A DNA stretch of 64,000 nucleotides from Petrosia ficiformis. Its lineage: Eukaryota > Porifera > Demospongiae > Haplosclerida > Petrosiidae. The notes under the pieces were generated by a model, which did not search any database, was not told the origin of the DNA, and saw only the letters and a list, made by a program, of their open reading frames with translations. Shown here one piece after another: positions 44,181-55,725 of the stretch. Each line of letters starts with the position of its first letter. Position 1 is the first letter of the stretch. The translations under genes and the position numbers were made by a program. The DNA is taken from the NCBI GenBank assembly GCA_947044365.1, contig OX345641.1:762960-826959 (forward strand), given 5' to 3'.

Positions 44181-47064
44181 TCATCTCATAGTTTGACCTA
44201 TACTAGTACTACTTGTTTTATGAACTAGTTTGTCCAGTTCTTGTATTTTATAATCCTTGATTCTTACTAGATGCTCCAAACGATTTACTTTCATTTGTAA
44301 TAGCTGTGTAAAAGAAATGGGTGGAGTTTATATGATGTGTCTCTCTATCTATTTATCTATCTATCTATCTATCTATCTATATGTATATACATGTATGTAT
44401 CTATATATTTATCTACATGCATCTAACTATCATGTACATGTATTTATCTATCTATCTATTTATCTATATGATGTAATTATCTATCCATCTATTTATTCAT
44501 CCATCCATCCATCCATCCATCCATCCATCCATCCATCCATCCATCCATCCATCCGTCTATCCATCCATCCATCTATCCATCCATCCATCCATCTATCTAT
44601 ATATATCTATGTATACATGTACATACTTGTATAGTCTCCTGTAGTTCCATTATAACTTGATCTTTTTCAGCCATTATAATCATCCCATTAGTTTCAGTAT
44701 CAGTAGCTTCTTTCTTCCCACGATGTTGATATGTCACTTGAGACCCATGTCTACTACTACAAAACAAATTGATAGACAACAATATATATTAGGAAAATGA
44801 ATATTTCTGGTATTACCCATCACTAAAGTTCACTCATCACATTCTAATTTAAGCTCATCATGATTGTGACCTTTACAGATCAAATTATCTTACCTTGAGT
44901 AATTTGAATCTTTCTTTGTTCCTTTTATCCCTTTATTAACTTTTAATCCCTCCTTAATGGCTGGTAGTTTTGTATGGGATATCCCTTTAGCCACACCTCC
45001 ATTAGATTGAGATGAGTTATTAATAGGAGGGAGGGCGTGTCTACTTGTATTACTATTACCACTGTGAATAGGACGAGGGATATTGGACGGCTTATGAGGT
45101 TTTGAAAGGTGAGTCATTGGGTGTATCGATACTCCTGCAGGAGATTTTACTAGTGGAGGGAGGTGGGTGGAGCTTGAGTGTTTATTTAATTGTGTCATAC
45201 TCATTTGATGTTGTGTCGAAGGGGATAGGATCATGTGACGTTGCATTTCCTATTAATGTATATAAATTATAGACATACCTACAATACAGTAGACAAAATA
45301 CAGTATAGACAGTACAGTATAGTACAGTATAGTATATAGTATAATACAGTACAGTATAGTATAGTATAGTATAATACAGTACAGTATAGTACAGTATAGT
45401 ACAGTATAGTATATAGTATAATACAGTACTGTACAGTATAGTTAGTATAGTATAATACAGTACAGTATAGTACAGTATAGTATATAGTATAATACAGTAC
45501 TGTACAGTATAGTTAGTATAGTATAATACAGTACAGTATAGTAAGTACAGTACAGTACATAGACACACTTAATGCAAGCACAAGCTCAAGTACTGTATAG
45601 TATAGTAAGTACAGTACAGTACATAGACACACTTAATGCAAGCACAAGCTCAAGTACTGCACTATACTGTTTATACAGTATAGTATAGTATAGTATAATA
45701 CAGTACAGTATAGTAAGTACAGTACAGTACATAGACACACTTAATGCAAGCACAAGCTCAAGTACTGTACAGTACAGTACAGTATAGTACAGTACAGTAC
45801 AGTACATAGACACACTTAATGCAAGCACAAGCTCAAGTACTGCACTATACTGTTTATACAGTATAGTATAGTATAGTATAATACAGTACAGTATAGTACA
45901 GTATAGTATATAGTATAATACAGTACTGTACAGTATAGTTAGTATAGTATAATACAGTACAGTATAGTAAGTACAGTACAGTACATAGACACACTTAATG
46001 CAAGCACAAGCTCAAGTACTGTTTATACACATGTACATGTAGTATCGTGTGTTTTAATGTACTACAGTATCGTACTATAATATGGTGATTGTTACATATA
46101 TTAATCACTCACGTGATGTGATACGGTGTTACCAGCAGTTGTCATTGATAATGGATCAGTTTCTGTTGTGATATTTGTAAAGGGAGGGTAGACTCCTTCA
46201 TTAGATTTATGAAGAGTTTCAATCTAAATGGATGGAGTACATTTATAGGTAATGGTAGGATGAATGTATATACTAGCAGCGTCCTCTCCCTACCTTACCT
46301 TTGTCTTGAGATGATTCAGTATATATTCTATTATTCCTTGTTTACATGATACGACACTTTGTAACAACTCGTCAGGAACATTAAAATCAAGTTTAGTAAA
46401 CACTTTACCTTTTATGAATAAAGGGAGGGATGAATGGATGGATAGATGGATGAATGGATGATGGATGGATAGATAGATAAATGGATGGATGGATGGATGG
46501 ATGAATGAATGGATGGATGGAGGGATGAATGGATGGATGGATGGATGAATGGATGGATGGATGAATGAATGGATGGATGGATTGATGGATGGATGGATGA
46601 TATGAATGACTATACTTAAATGATGATACTTGTATAAATGAATGGTACAGTATGGGTGAATAGATAGATAGATAGATAAATGATATTTTATAAATCAAAT
46701 GGACGTGTAAATCAATGTATGAACATGAGGATATTGGGAACATACGATTGAGTAATCTCCAGTTGTCAAGTTTTTGAGTTGTGGAGTTAGCAGCAGGATA
46801 ATTATGAATTTCAATAATACGAGGAAAAAAATGGTGTACTATCTCTGCAGCCATCACTAGAAAAAAAGGAAAAATTAAGCTATATATAATAAAATTATGC
46901 AAATGTATAATTATATATTTTATATAATGCATACCTCCATCACTAAAGTCTCTTGAAATATTTTTCTTCTGTCGAGAGAGTGGAATTTCATCAATCCATG
47001 CATAAAGATGCTGTAGCTCTTGTTCTGTGAGCTCCACCATGTTAGAACAAGAGGAATCTAACAT
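44181..47064 (-). CDS. SPEF1: Sperm flagellar protein 1 (CLAMP), ciliary CH-domain protein
   Basis: Exons: 47064-46935, 46856-46746, 46408-46299, 46223-46113, 45249-44894, 44756-44627, 44303-44181, giving 356 aa with consistent phase. The N-terminal calponin-homology domain (about residues 10-115) shows [46 protein letters not shown], and [16 protein letters not shown], all typical of SPEF1. A Ser/Pro/His-rich linker of about 120 residues follows (longer than in human). The C-terminal coiled coil ([39 protein letters not shown]) matches the human end. SPEF1 binds and bundles microtubules in the central pair of motile cilia. A second in-frame Met at residue 9 (MVELTEQE) could be the start. Confidence 0.94.
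44340..44620. repeat. CTAT/CATC microsatellite, SPEF1 last intron
   Basis: (CTAT)n then (CATC)n between exons 44756-44627 and 44303-44181. The donor after 44627 (GTATGT) is next to the repeat. Confidence 0.9.
45285..46020. repeat. CAGTATAGTA higher-order repeat, SPEF1 intron 4
   Basis: Short CAGTA/TAGTA arrays alternate with a ~50-bp block containing ACACTTAATGCAAGCACAAG (at about 45570, 45632, 45738, 45813, 45991). Tyr-Cys-Thr-Val ORFs are artefacts. Confidence 0.92.
46425..46600. repeat. GGATGGATG microsatellite, SPEF1 intron 2
   Basis: (GGAT)n/(GAAT)n run next to the acceptor of exon 46408-46299. Confidence 0.9.
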
Positions 47065-47334
47065 AACAACTAGATCAGTAATTATCCAAAAAGAGTGTGT
47101 GATTTGACAGACGCTTTGTATTTAGAAAGCATCAAAGCGTTTCAAACTGAACGCCATTTTTTGTTGATCTGTTGCCATAGTAACATGGGCGTGTTTACAA
47201 CAAACCACACCTTTATGGGTGTGTCTGTGTGTGACACGTCTTACAGCCACAGGTATTCTTTCCTTATTGAATCCTCCAAGAATTCCATTACACTTTCTCT
47301 TAATCAACTACGTATCATTCAATAGTTTTAAGTT
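47065..47334. promoter_or_regulatory. Bidirectional promoter, SPEF1 / SDF2, with an RFX X-box
   Basis: Start codons are 270 bp apart on opposite strands. GTTGCCATAGTAAC (47171-47184) fits the X-box consensus GTNRCC-N(0-3)-RGYAAC exactly, 107 bp from the SPEF1 start, the usual place in ciliary genes. GACACGTC (47233-47240, a GACGTG core on the other strand) is nearer SDF2 and resembles an unfolded-protein-response element. Confidence 0.65.
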
Positions 47335-50300
47335 ATGAATATCAAAGAACTGTTTCTCTTTACTATTATGTGCTGTATTCATGGAGGTGAAAGTGCAGGT
47401 AATTTATAATAACGTGTTCCTATGTATCAAATTTATTATCTATACTTTAACCCTATCAGATTAGGTCATGGGAGGAAGAAAACTAGCATTGGGTTATTAG
47501 TGTTTTTGATAAGCTTATATGGTGCACCATTGGCCCAAAGAGCTTCTTATTTGCCACTGGGCAGTTCTCTCTTTGGGCCAGTGGAACAGTTAATTATGAT
47601 TATGTTGTCACTAACAGCATTAACTCTTAGTTAATTGACTCAAAGTGTATTACCAATGGTGCACACACTAACCATTGTTGAGCCAATTTGCCCCATGTTA
47701 CAAAATTTATCAAAAACTCTGTTGATTTATTGAGATAATGGTTTTTGTCTTGAGAAAAAGAAATACAACTTAATAAAGCAAGTCGATATATTAACTAAAT
47801 AGTTGTAATTTTTTTTGGGTGTTAAGAGTTACAAATCATTTGATATACTCCAGTAAGTGAATTTTTCAAGCAAGCAGTCTCGCCTAAAGATGTTTTCTTC
47901 TCTTGTTAACTGCAAATTTTTTGATTTATAAATACATTTGCATCCTATTATGATGATGTATGTAAGTGAAGGGTGTAGATAAAGGGGAAACAGAATTTTT
48001 GTTAAGCTCGTATGGTGCACCATTGGGCCAAAGCGTTTATTATTTGGTACTGTACAGTTTTCACTTTGGGCGAGCAGAGCAGTTAATTATTGTCACTAAC
48101 AGCATTAACTGTTTGTTAATTGGCTCAAGATGTATTCATGATGGCACACACACTAACAATTGTTGAACCAATTTGGTCCATGCTTCAAAACATAAGTTAA
48201 ATAAACTTTTACTGTCTTCAACAGCAGTCGCAAACAGGATTAAATGTCAATTACTAGTAATTCATTAATTGTTTATTTCCTATAGTTTTTGTATGGTTAC
48301 AAAATGTTTATTGATTTAGTAGACCGTCACTCATGTACATGTAAGTGTACATGTACATGTAGGTGTGAGGTATTGTGACTTCTAAAAAATTAATACAAGA
48401 ACTCATGATTATGTACTAGTGTTATTTAGTATGACAATAATGACTACTTTTAGTTATAGTTAAATTATGCCTGGCTTCTCAAATGTTTAGTTTAATTAAC
48501 TAAAATAATATTGAGGGTTTTTGTTTTAGTTAACTAAATATAGCCACACGTGTAACATCCTATTAGTGGCCAATTTTCATTTTAGTTAGTTATTTTTATT
48601 ACAGTAGACCTGTAATTTAGTTAACAAAGTCCTTACTAAAAGGGTTTTAGTTATAATTAAGTTAACTAATAAGTTAATTATGTAGCCACTAAGTTCCTTT
48701 AGTGTACATGTACATGTACACATGTAATACCAGGATGACCATTGATCTGTTGTCTATAGGTTTTCAACATGTGACTTGTGGTTCAGTATTGAAACTAGTA
48801 CACACACAATCAAATTATAGATTACATTCTCATGATGTTAAATATGGATCAGGAAGTGGACAACAGGTATGAACATACCTAAAATACATGTGCATATACA
48901 TACATACACTGTATGTACATGCATAAATAGTACATGTACATGTGTACATGCATACATAGTACATGTACATGACAACTGTTACTATTCTTAAAACAGTGAT
49001 TTATTGTTCTGCCTACACTGGTCGACACTGATTGGGACTAACCAGTTCAGATCAGAGTGGGCAAAACATGTACATAAATATATACATTCATGCATATTTA
49101 CATACACACATTTGTAATCTTATAGAGTGTAACAGGAGTGTCACAAGCTGACGATGTTAATAGTTACTGGGTTGTTCGAGGACCTCATGGGGAATCATGT
49201 CAACGAGGGTAAGAACTATTTACATGAAACTGTACATGTACATGTATATGATTATGTGTAGTTACATGTACATACAATACTATATATCTACATGTATTTG
49301 TATTGCATAAAGAAAATTAGTTTCTGATTGTTATTTTACAAATATTTTCAATTTGTTTTCGTATATTTTCATATTTAGCATGTGTATTTACATAAATTCT
49401 GTTTTCTACTAAACACATGTACAACATACCTATACATACATACATACATTGTACATGTACATACATACACATTCATGCATACATACATACATACATGTAC
49501 ATGCATACATACACACGTATGTATGTACATACGTACATCTGTTTGTTCATCTATCCACTTTCATCCATCCATAGGGATTCAGTGAAGTGTAATTCAGTTA
49601 TCCGTCTTCAACATCTGTCTACTCAATTGTTTCTTCACAGTCATAAATTCACCTCTCCATTGTCTGGTAACCAGGAAGTGAGTGCCTTTGGCAATGGAGG
49701 TAAAGGGGATAGAGGTAATTGGACCACTGGATACATCAATATAATTATACATGTATACATGTAGATGGATGGATGGATGGATGGACGGACGAACGAATGG
49801 GTGGGATACTAAATGAGGTTTCGTGCAGGTTTATGTTAGCAATTGAGAGATGAAAGAGTTCGTACAGTCATACGAGGATGAATCGGGGTAACACAGGAAC
49901 TTCCCCTCAAATGTTTTTCAGATTATTTAGTACAAATAGTTCAGGTCTGTTAATTATATATACTGTATATGGGGAACAGGTCATGAGTGGTGAAAATAAG
50001 TCAAAACGGCCATTAATATTTCCACACCCGGGTTACCTGAAGATCTAAAACATACTTTTAAAATAGTATCATATGATTGGTTACATGTTCAGTTAGTCAC
50101 TTTCACTCCTATTTCTACAATGTTTCATTACATGCTCTTGTGTTGCTAGGTGATAACTGGATCGTTGATTGTAATGACTCTAGTGAATATTGGAATAGAG
50201 ATGATCTTGTGAGATTCAAACACAAAGACACTGGAAAGTATGTCTTAATATAACTACATTATACATGTACATGTAATATACATGTTACATATGTACATAC

Positions 50301-51275
50301 ATGTACATGTGTAGTTTGTGTACAATGTACCTATCAAGGCTATCATACATGTTTATGTATATTCCCAATAAATATATTTATTCATACATATACATGTATA
50401 TGTATAATTATGTACATGTATGTACATCCATAATTCCATATGTCTATCCATCAATATCAATTTGTTCTCCATTTATCCATCTATCCATCAATCTATCTAT
50501 CCATCCATTCATCCATCCATCCACCCATTCATCCATCTATCCATCCATTCATCTATTTATCCATCCATCCACCCATTTATCCATCCATTCATCTATCCAT
50601 CTATTTATCATTCAATATAGATAATCTTACACTTCCTCATATTGTCTTCATTACCTGTTTCTCTTACAGGTTTCTTCATTCCAGTGGTCACTCGTATGGT
50701 AGACCAATAGCTGGTCAAAGAGAAATATCAGCATATGGAAATGCTGGTAACCAGAATAACCTATGGACAGCAATGGTATGACCACACCTCCATGCTCAAA
50801 CTATATTAGCCACACCCCCTCTGTGAAGTGACTTACAAGATGTGCTGATTCAGTATGCATAGAATCGTGCACACCAATCAAATTCTAGTATTGTCAAATG
50901 TGATCAAATGTCACATGACTATTACAATTATAAATGTAGAAATAATACTTTCAAATTTGAAGTGCCTAAAAAGCAAAAAAAAATATTTTTCATAAATCAG
51001 TCAGCACAACTAAATGAAATGCTACCAGACACTTCTCTATGTACATGTAGGTAGGGGAGGTTACTAATTACATGTACATGTACATAGTAGGTTACCACGT
51101 ACATGTAGGTGGGTGAGGTTACCAGTTACATGTACACAGGTTACAAGTACATGTATCTCCAGCTTCATTTTTATTGGTTCATCTATTTCTTCCTAAAAGA
51201 TGTCTTTTATCCTTCATTTTTGTTCTCTCTCTCCAGGAGGGTGTGTATATGGAGCCAAATAACGAGAATTTGTAA
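47335..51275 (+). CDS. SDF2: Stromal cell-derived factor 2 (MIR-domain ER protein)
   Basis: Exons: 47335-47398, 48760-48866, 49126-49208, 49575-49714, 50150-50237, 50670-50775, 51237-51275. All are GT/AG and in phase, giving 208 aa (human 211). A signal peptide ([20 protein letters not shown]) precedes three MIR repeats. Recognition is by [76 protein letters not shown], and [19 protein letters not shown]2-type proteins work in ER quality control, with ERdj3 and the protein O-mannosylation system. The C-terminus (EPNNENL) has no HDEL/KDEL signal, as in vertebrate SDF2 but not SDF2L1. Intron 1 holds two copies of a MITE-like repeat. Confidence 0.95.
47505..47710. mobile_element. MITE-like repeat, first of two (second 47995-48195)
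   Basis: Both start near TATGGTGCACCATTGG, share CACTAACAGCATTAACT and CACACACTAAC.ATTGTTGA, and contain inverted TTTGGGCC / GGCCCAAAG motifs. About 75-80% alike by eye. Both in SDF2 intron 1. Confidence 0.6.
48415..48690. mobile_element. TTAGTTAACTAA-rich MITE copy
   Basis: Starts CTAGTGTTATTTAG and carries the family's paired TTAGTTAACTAA blocks. The interior TATTAGTGGCCAATTTTC is inverted relative to 16541-16832. Located in SDF2 intron 1. Confidence 0.55.
49870..50028. mobile_element. Diverged GGTGTGGAAAC-family copy
   Basis: TATATGGGGAACAGG and ATATTTCCACACCCGG match the 17209-17363 element; the left end is poor. Located in SDF2 intron 4. Confidence 0.4.
50440..50620. repeat. CATC microsatellite, SDF2 intron 5
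   Basis: (CATC)n with TATC variants before exon 50670-50775. Confidence 0.9.
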
Positions 51276-52249
51276 CCACACCCATTTTTAGATGGAAATT
51301 GTAATTCTGAATTTAATAGTTGTAACCATTAATTTATTTGTAGCTTGTAACATCAATGACATCACATCACATCAAATTACATCATGTGTGTGTGTGAGAA
51401 ATACATCTTGTTGTTTTAAACAGGATTTACCCGATATGTCAAATTCGCTTTTCTTTATAATTATTTCAACTTCTTCATTTCTGTAATGAACTGTTGATTC
51501 AATTTCATGTTTTCCACTCGTATTCACAGTACTGTTATGGTAAGACTGGTCTAGGCCTCTAGTAAGGTTCATGACAAAGTTGACAAAGAAAACATAGTTG
51601 AGCACTTCATATCATATTTCTGGTTGGCCACCTCAATAAGACAGAGAAAACAGGAGCTGTTACAGAGACTAGATGTACTGATATTTTCAAGCTATACCAT
51701 CACCTATTATCTTAATGGAGTGCTCATCATTTCTTTCACAGTGGGTGACACTTCCTAATGTTATGGAGACATTTACAGTTTTCTCATAATTGATACTATT
51801 GTAAAAGGGCTGAAATTTAATAGTTAAAAGAATCAATACAAAAATAGATTTTTGTCATAACAGCATGCTCAATAATTATACTTCATAAATTCAAGGATGT
51901 CCGGAAGAGAGGAGTTCTACTGTACATGTATACACACAAAAGATTAAGAGAATACTTTATCTCATGCAACTAAGTTTATATAACTACATATTTACTATCG
52001 TGAATTATAGTTTACTGATCTATATCACGTTACACTTATTAGTATGGCAAAGTTAAGTTTTAGTATGGACATTATAATCAAAATAAAGAAACTATAATTG
52101 TAACTATAAATGAAAATAATAATTATAATAAACTACATTACAATACACTGCAAAAAAAACTAATTAGCACTACGAATAATAATTATAATGAACTAAATTG
52201 CAAAAAAATTAATTAGTACTACAAAAAATGAAATAATGATTATAATAAA
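51276..52249. other. Convergent intergenic region, SDF2 / caspase H
   Basis: AT-rich. A block at about 51620-51860 (GTTGGCCACCTCAATAA...) recurs at 55130-55345 downstream of the next caspase, so it belongs to the caspase duplication unit. No gene seen; a 77-codon minus ORF at 51372-51605 has no support. Confidence 0.6.
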
Positions 52250-52314
52250 CTAAACTACAGAACAGCCACTCGTATTTTCTGAGTCTCCCTCTTCTTTTTC
52301 CCCAGAGACTAAAC
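52250..52314 (-). pseudogene. Caspase H tail exon, now cut off by a stop
   Basis: Acceptor CTAATAG then an open frame LVSGEKEEGDSENTSGCSVV and stop. It is homologous to the intact tail exon of caspase I (VVSGEKEEKTQKIG...). In caspase H the preceding exon stops (LYF then TAA) before its donor, so this exon would be 3' UTR. Confidence 0.6.
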
Positions 52315-52395
52315 CTATTAGAATGAATTTGAATTATGATTGATGACATCATAATAATGTCATTCTATATAAGTACATTTCATCCTTACTTTTCT

Positions 52396-54120
52396 TTAAA
52401 AGTAAAGCTTGTAGCGAAGCTGACTAACAAATGAAGGTATTTGTTTCTTGTCATTCTTGTAGTCTTCTGCAACTTTCCTGTTGACTTCAGTAAGGATACT
52501 AACAAGATCATGATCACCACTTAATTTATTTATGGCAGCAACAAGACTCTGAATAAACCAAGAACCCTTTTCATTTCGCCAGGCTTGGTAACCAGGAGGA
52601 ACTGCATATGCTGCTAGAATGTCAGCCTCTGTAGGTAGTTTCAACTGATCTGTCCATTCTCCAGTCTCAACCCTATCTTCCAAACCTTGTCCTATTTCTG
52701 GCAATTTATCTGTCCCCTCTTGCTTCACCCCATCATCCAGCCTGCCTCCCCGACATGCTTGGAAAATAAAAAGCTTGGGCTTGTCCACAAGTGTGGGACA
52801 TTTTTCACCACGAAAAGGCTCAATAATTTGTTTATCAATCCATACTGGTTTTTCATCCACGCCCTTTAGAACTCCTTGGTTTCCATGTGTTAGGATTACA
52901 ACTGCAAAGCAATTGAGCTTTGAGTGATCTTTACCACTGGCTTGTTTCATCAATTCAATAATCTCATCACCTTTGAGATTTTCATAGAGGTAAACTTTAA
53001 ATTTGTGATTTCGGAAAAGTTCCTCTAAATCTTTAGCATCTTTCTGGCTTCCTATTCTCTCAATGCGTTTATCGAATTTCCAATTATTGTCAATGATTAG
53101 GCAGTAGCCACGAGGCATTGAATTTATTGGATATGATCCCATTTCTATTCCTCGGATGTCTGTTCCCTCCCGACTCTCTATTGTCACATTGGTTATATCT
53201 GGAAGAGCAATATTCATTGTTTTTGTTTCACCTTTCGAAGATACAAGATTAAAAGGAAGTTGAAGTAATTGTACTAAAGATGTTTTGCCATCAGGGAGGT
53301 CATCACATTCAGTATCATTAGGTCCTATGTTAAAATTTTCAGACACACAAACAATAATTTAAAGGATTGTTATATTATATTTTAATGTAAGAGTTGATTG
53401 TCAGTATAATATAAATTTACTTATATACATACCAGGAGGTTTGCATCCAACCAGACCATAGAATTCATGATTCATGGACAGATGTTCTGCCAAGCGGCCT
53501 TCCTCAATTGTGTCCAAAGCACAAGCGAGAGCTTCTGGAGTCCGATTTTTCCCATTTCTCTTTAGCCAGATATTAAGGATTTCACTCAGTTGTCTCTGGT
53601 AATTATTTTCAAGTGCTATTGCTTGTATCACACTTTGTGGCACATTATGAGCTAATGCTAGCTGGTTCCAGCGAGATGCAGTTGGATGTAGCAATTGCAT
53701 CAATTTACCATGATCAATGTGTGGGACTATATGAATACACAATAACACATGCACTCACTTTTGTGTTGTATGTACATACAAACATAATTATATACCTTCT
53801 TTGGAATGGTCTTTTGTCACCTTTCTTGCTATATCATGTTGATGAACTGTTTCTAAAGCATTAACCAGAGTTCCCCAAGTACGATCCTTTCTTTTTGATC
53901 TGAGCCGATGTGCAATGAGATCCCTGAGGCAATCCAATGGTTTTTTACTTGGCTGGTATGTCTCATTATCTACTAACGTTTTATCCAAACCTAACTCAGT
54001 CCCTATGTTAGTATAACTACATACCGGTAATTCTTTTAGAAACTGTACCAGTCTTCCTTCATACTGATTAGATTTGGCTAGTAAGAGAAATTGACGTAAC
54101 ATTTTTGTGAGAGCTATACT
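52396..54120 (-). CDS. Death-domain caspase H (two death-type domains + caspase)
   Basis: Exons: 54120-53796, 53726-53433, 53324-52396. From ATG 54102 this gives 509 aa; further 5' exons are possible because an acceptor precedes 54120. Exon 1 is a death-like fold (DCLRDLIAHRLRSKRKDRTW). Exon 2 is a clearer death domain (SRWNQLALAHNV, LSEILNIWLKRNG). Exon 3 is the caspase domain: RGYCLIIDN (p20), catalytic His in VVILTHGNQG, catalytic Cys in IFQACRGG, then a linker and the p10 part (ILAAYAVPPGYQAWR, GSWFIQSL). An initiator-type cysteine protease recruited through death domains is inferred from this layout. A Thr-rich frameshift at the very end (TTTTAA) ends the protein at KLYF. First of three tandem paralogues. 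Confidence 0.88.
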
Positions 54121-55725
54121 CTGCAAAAACAGTTTGGTTATTTCAATCTATCATTTACCTCAATTGCATTTCAAATATTTAACTTTTGGTGTTGGAATGT
54201 TGTTCACAACGACTTAGTCAGTACTTCCCCCACTATGAGTTTACAAAATTACTGATATTCTCTTTGTCATCCTCCACTTTCAGTTTACTTAGTCCTTGTG
54301 AACACAACCTTTCAACACTATAGATTAAAATTACAGTGTGTATATAATACAGAATGACGGTGCAGTATATACGTGTATATGTAATTTAATACAGAATGAC
54401 GGCGCAGTATATGGAAATTTGGAAAAACAAAACTATAAGGATTGTATACCTAAATCTACTTATAGTATAACTATTTGTTACTATGGTAACTATATAGTAC
54501 AGTCACTTCTTCCGCTTGGTCTGCTTGGTTTGACTCCCTCCTGTGTTTGTTTTAGTTAACTAACTAAAAGTGCCCCTTATTGGCCATTTTTTGTTTTAGT
54601 TAGTTATAGACTAGTTATTGCATTAGACTTGTAATTTAGTTATAGTTTAGTTAACTAAAAGTCAAATTGCCTTACTGTAAGGGGTTTTAGTTATGGTTAT
54701 AGTTAACAAAAACAACACTAATTTCAATGTAATTTGTTTGTGGCTATACATACATGATGTTACTATGACATTATGTGTACCAATTACATCCTGAATAACT
54801 TGTTAAATCTTTGCTACTAACCAATAAAATAGTTATTTTAACAATTTAGTTTTTGTAGTGTTGTGATAGCTATATAACTTACATCTGCACATTCATATCA
54901 TTCTGCCTACTGTATATATGACAGCTATAGTAATATGAGAGTAGGTGTGTGTAATTTAATACTAAGATAAGAATGACGGTGCAGTATATACTAAAGACAT
55001 ATGAGGTTACCACAGATACCATATATCATAACAATATGTACTATAGTACACTATTAAAATTTAAGCATATAAAGTACTATACCAATGAATGTATGTAATA
55101 TATATATAATTCTTGATTTCTATGTTTCTGGTTGGCCACCTCAATAAAACAGAGAAAGCAGGAGCTGTTATAGAGACTAGATATACTAAACTAGAGACTA
55201 GATATACTAAACTATATCATAACCTATTATGTTAATGGATGCTCATCATTTCTTTCACAGTGGATGACCCTTCCGAATTAGTGATACTGAAGAAATTAAT
55301 TTTACAGTTTTCTCAAAAATGATACTATTGTAAAGGAGCTGAAAGTTAATATTGTTTTAAAAAATGATTGATTGGTGTAACTGCCAGTGGGATGGCTACA
55401 TCAAGAAACTGCCCCAAAAAATGAATACAAAAGTAGATTTTTGTCATAACAGCATGGCTCAATAATAATGCATTATAAATTCAATTGTGTATGGAATAGA
55501 GCGGTTCCACTGTATACACAAAAAGAATGAGAGAGTACTTTATCTCACTTCAATTATAACCACAACTAGTTTTATATAACTGTATTTACTATCATGTGAC
55601 TTATAGTTTACTGATCTATATCACATTATGTTTAGTTTGGCGAAGTTAAGTTTTAGTATGGACATTATAATCAAAACCAAAGAAAATAATTTAGTTAGCT
55701 ACATTAAATTAATAATTATAATAAG
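54121..55725. other. Spacer between caspases H and I
   Basis: Carries an orphan tail-exon remnant (about 54500-54550), a TTAGTTAACTAA-type MITE (54540-54722), several copies of an ACAGAATGACGG.GCAGTATAT motif, and the 55130-55345 block shared with 51620-51860. No complete gene. Confidence 0.65.
54500..54550 (-). pseudogene. Remnant of a J-type caspase tail exon
   Basis: Minus-strand GGAGTCAAACCAAG...AAGAAGTGACTG matches the last part of the caspase J tail exon (GGSQTKWKK). The upstream half and acceptor are replaced by the MITE at 54540-54722. Confidence 0.5.
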
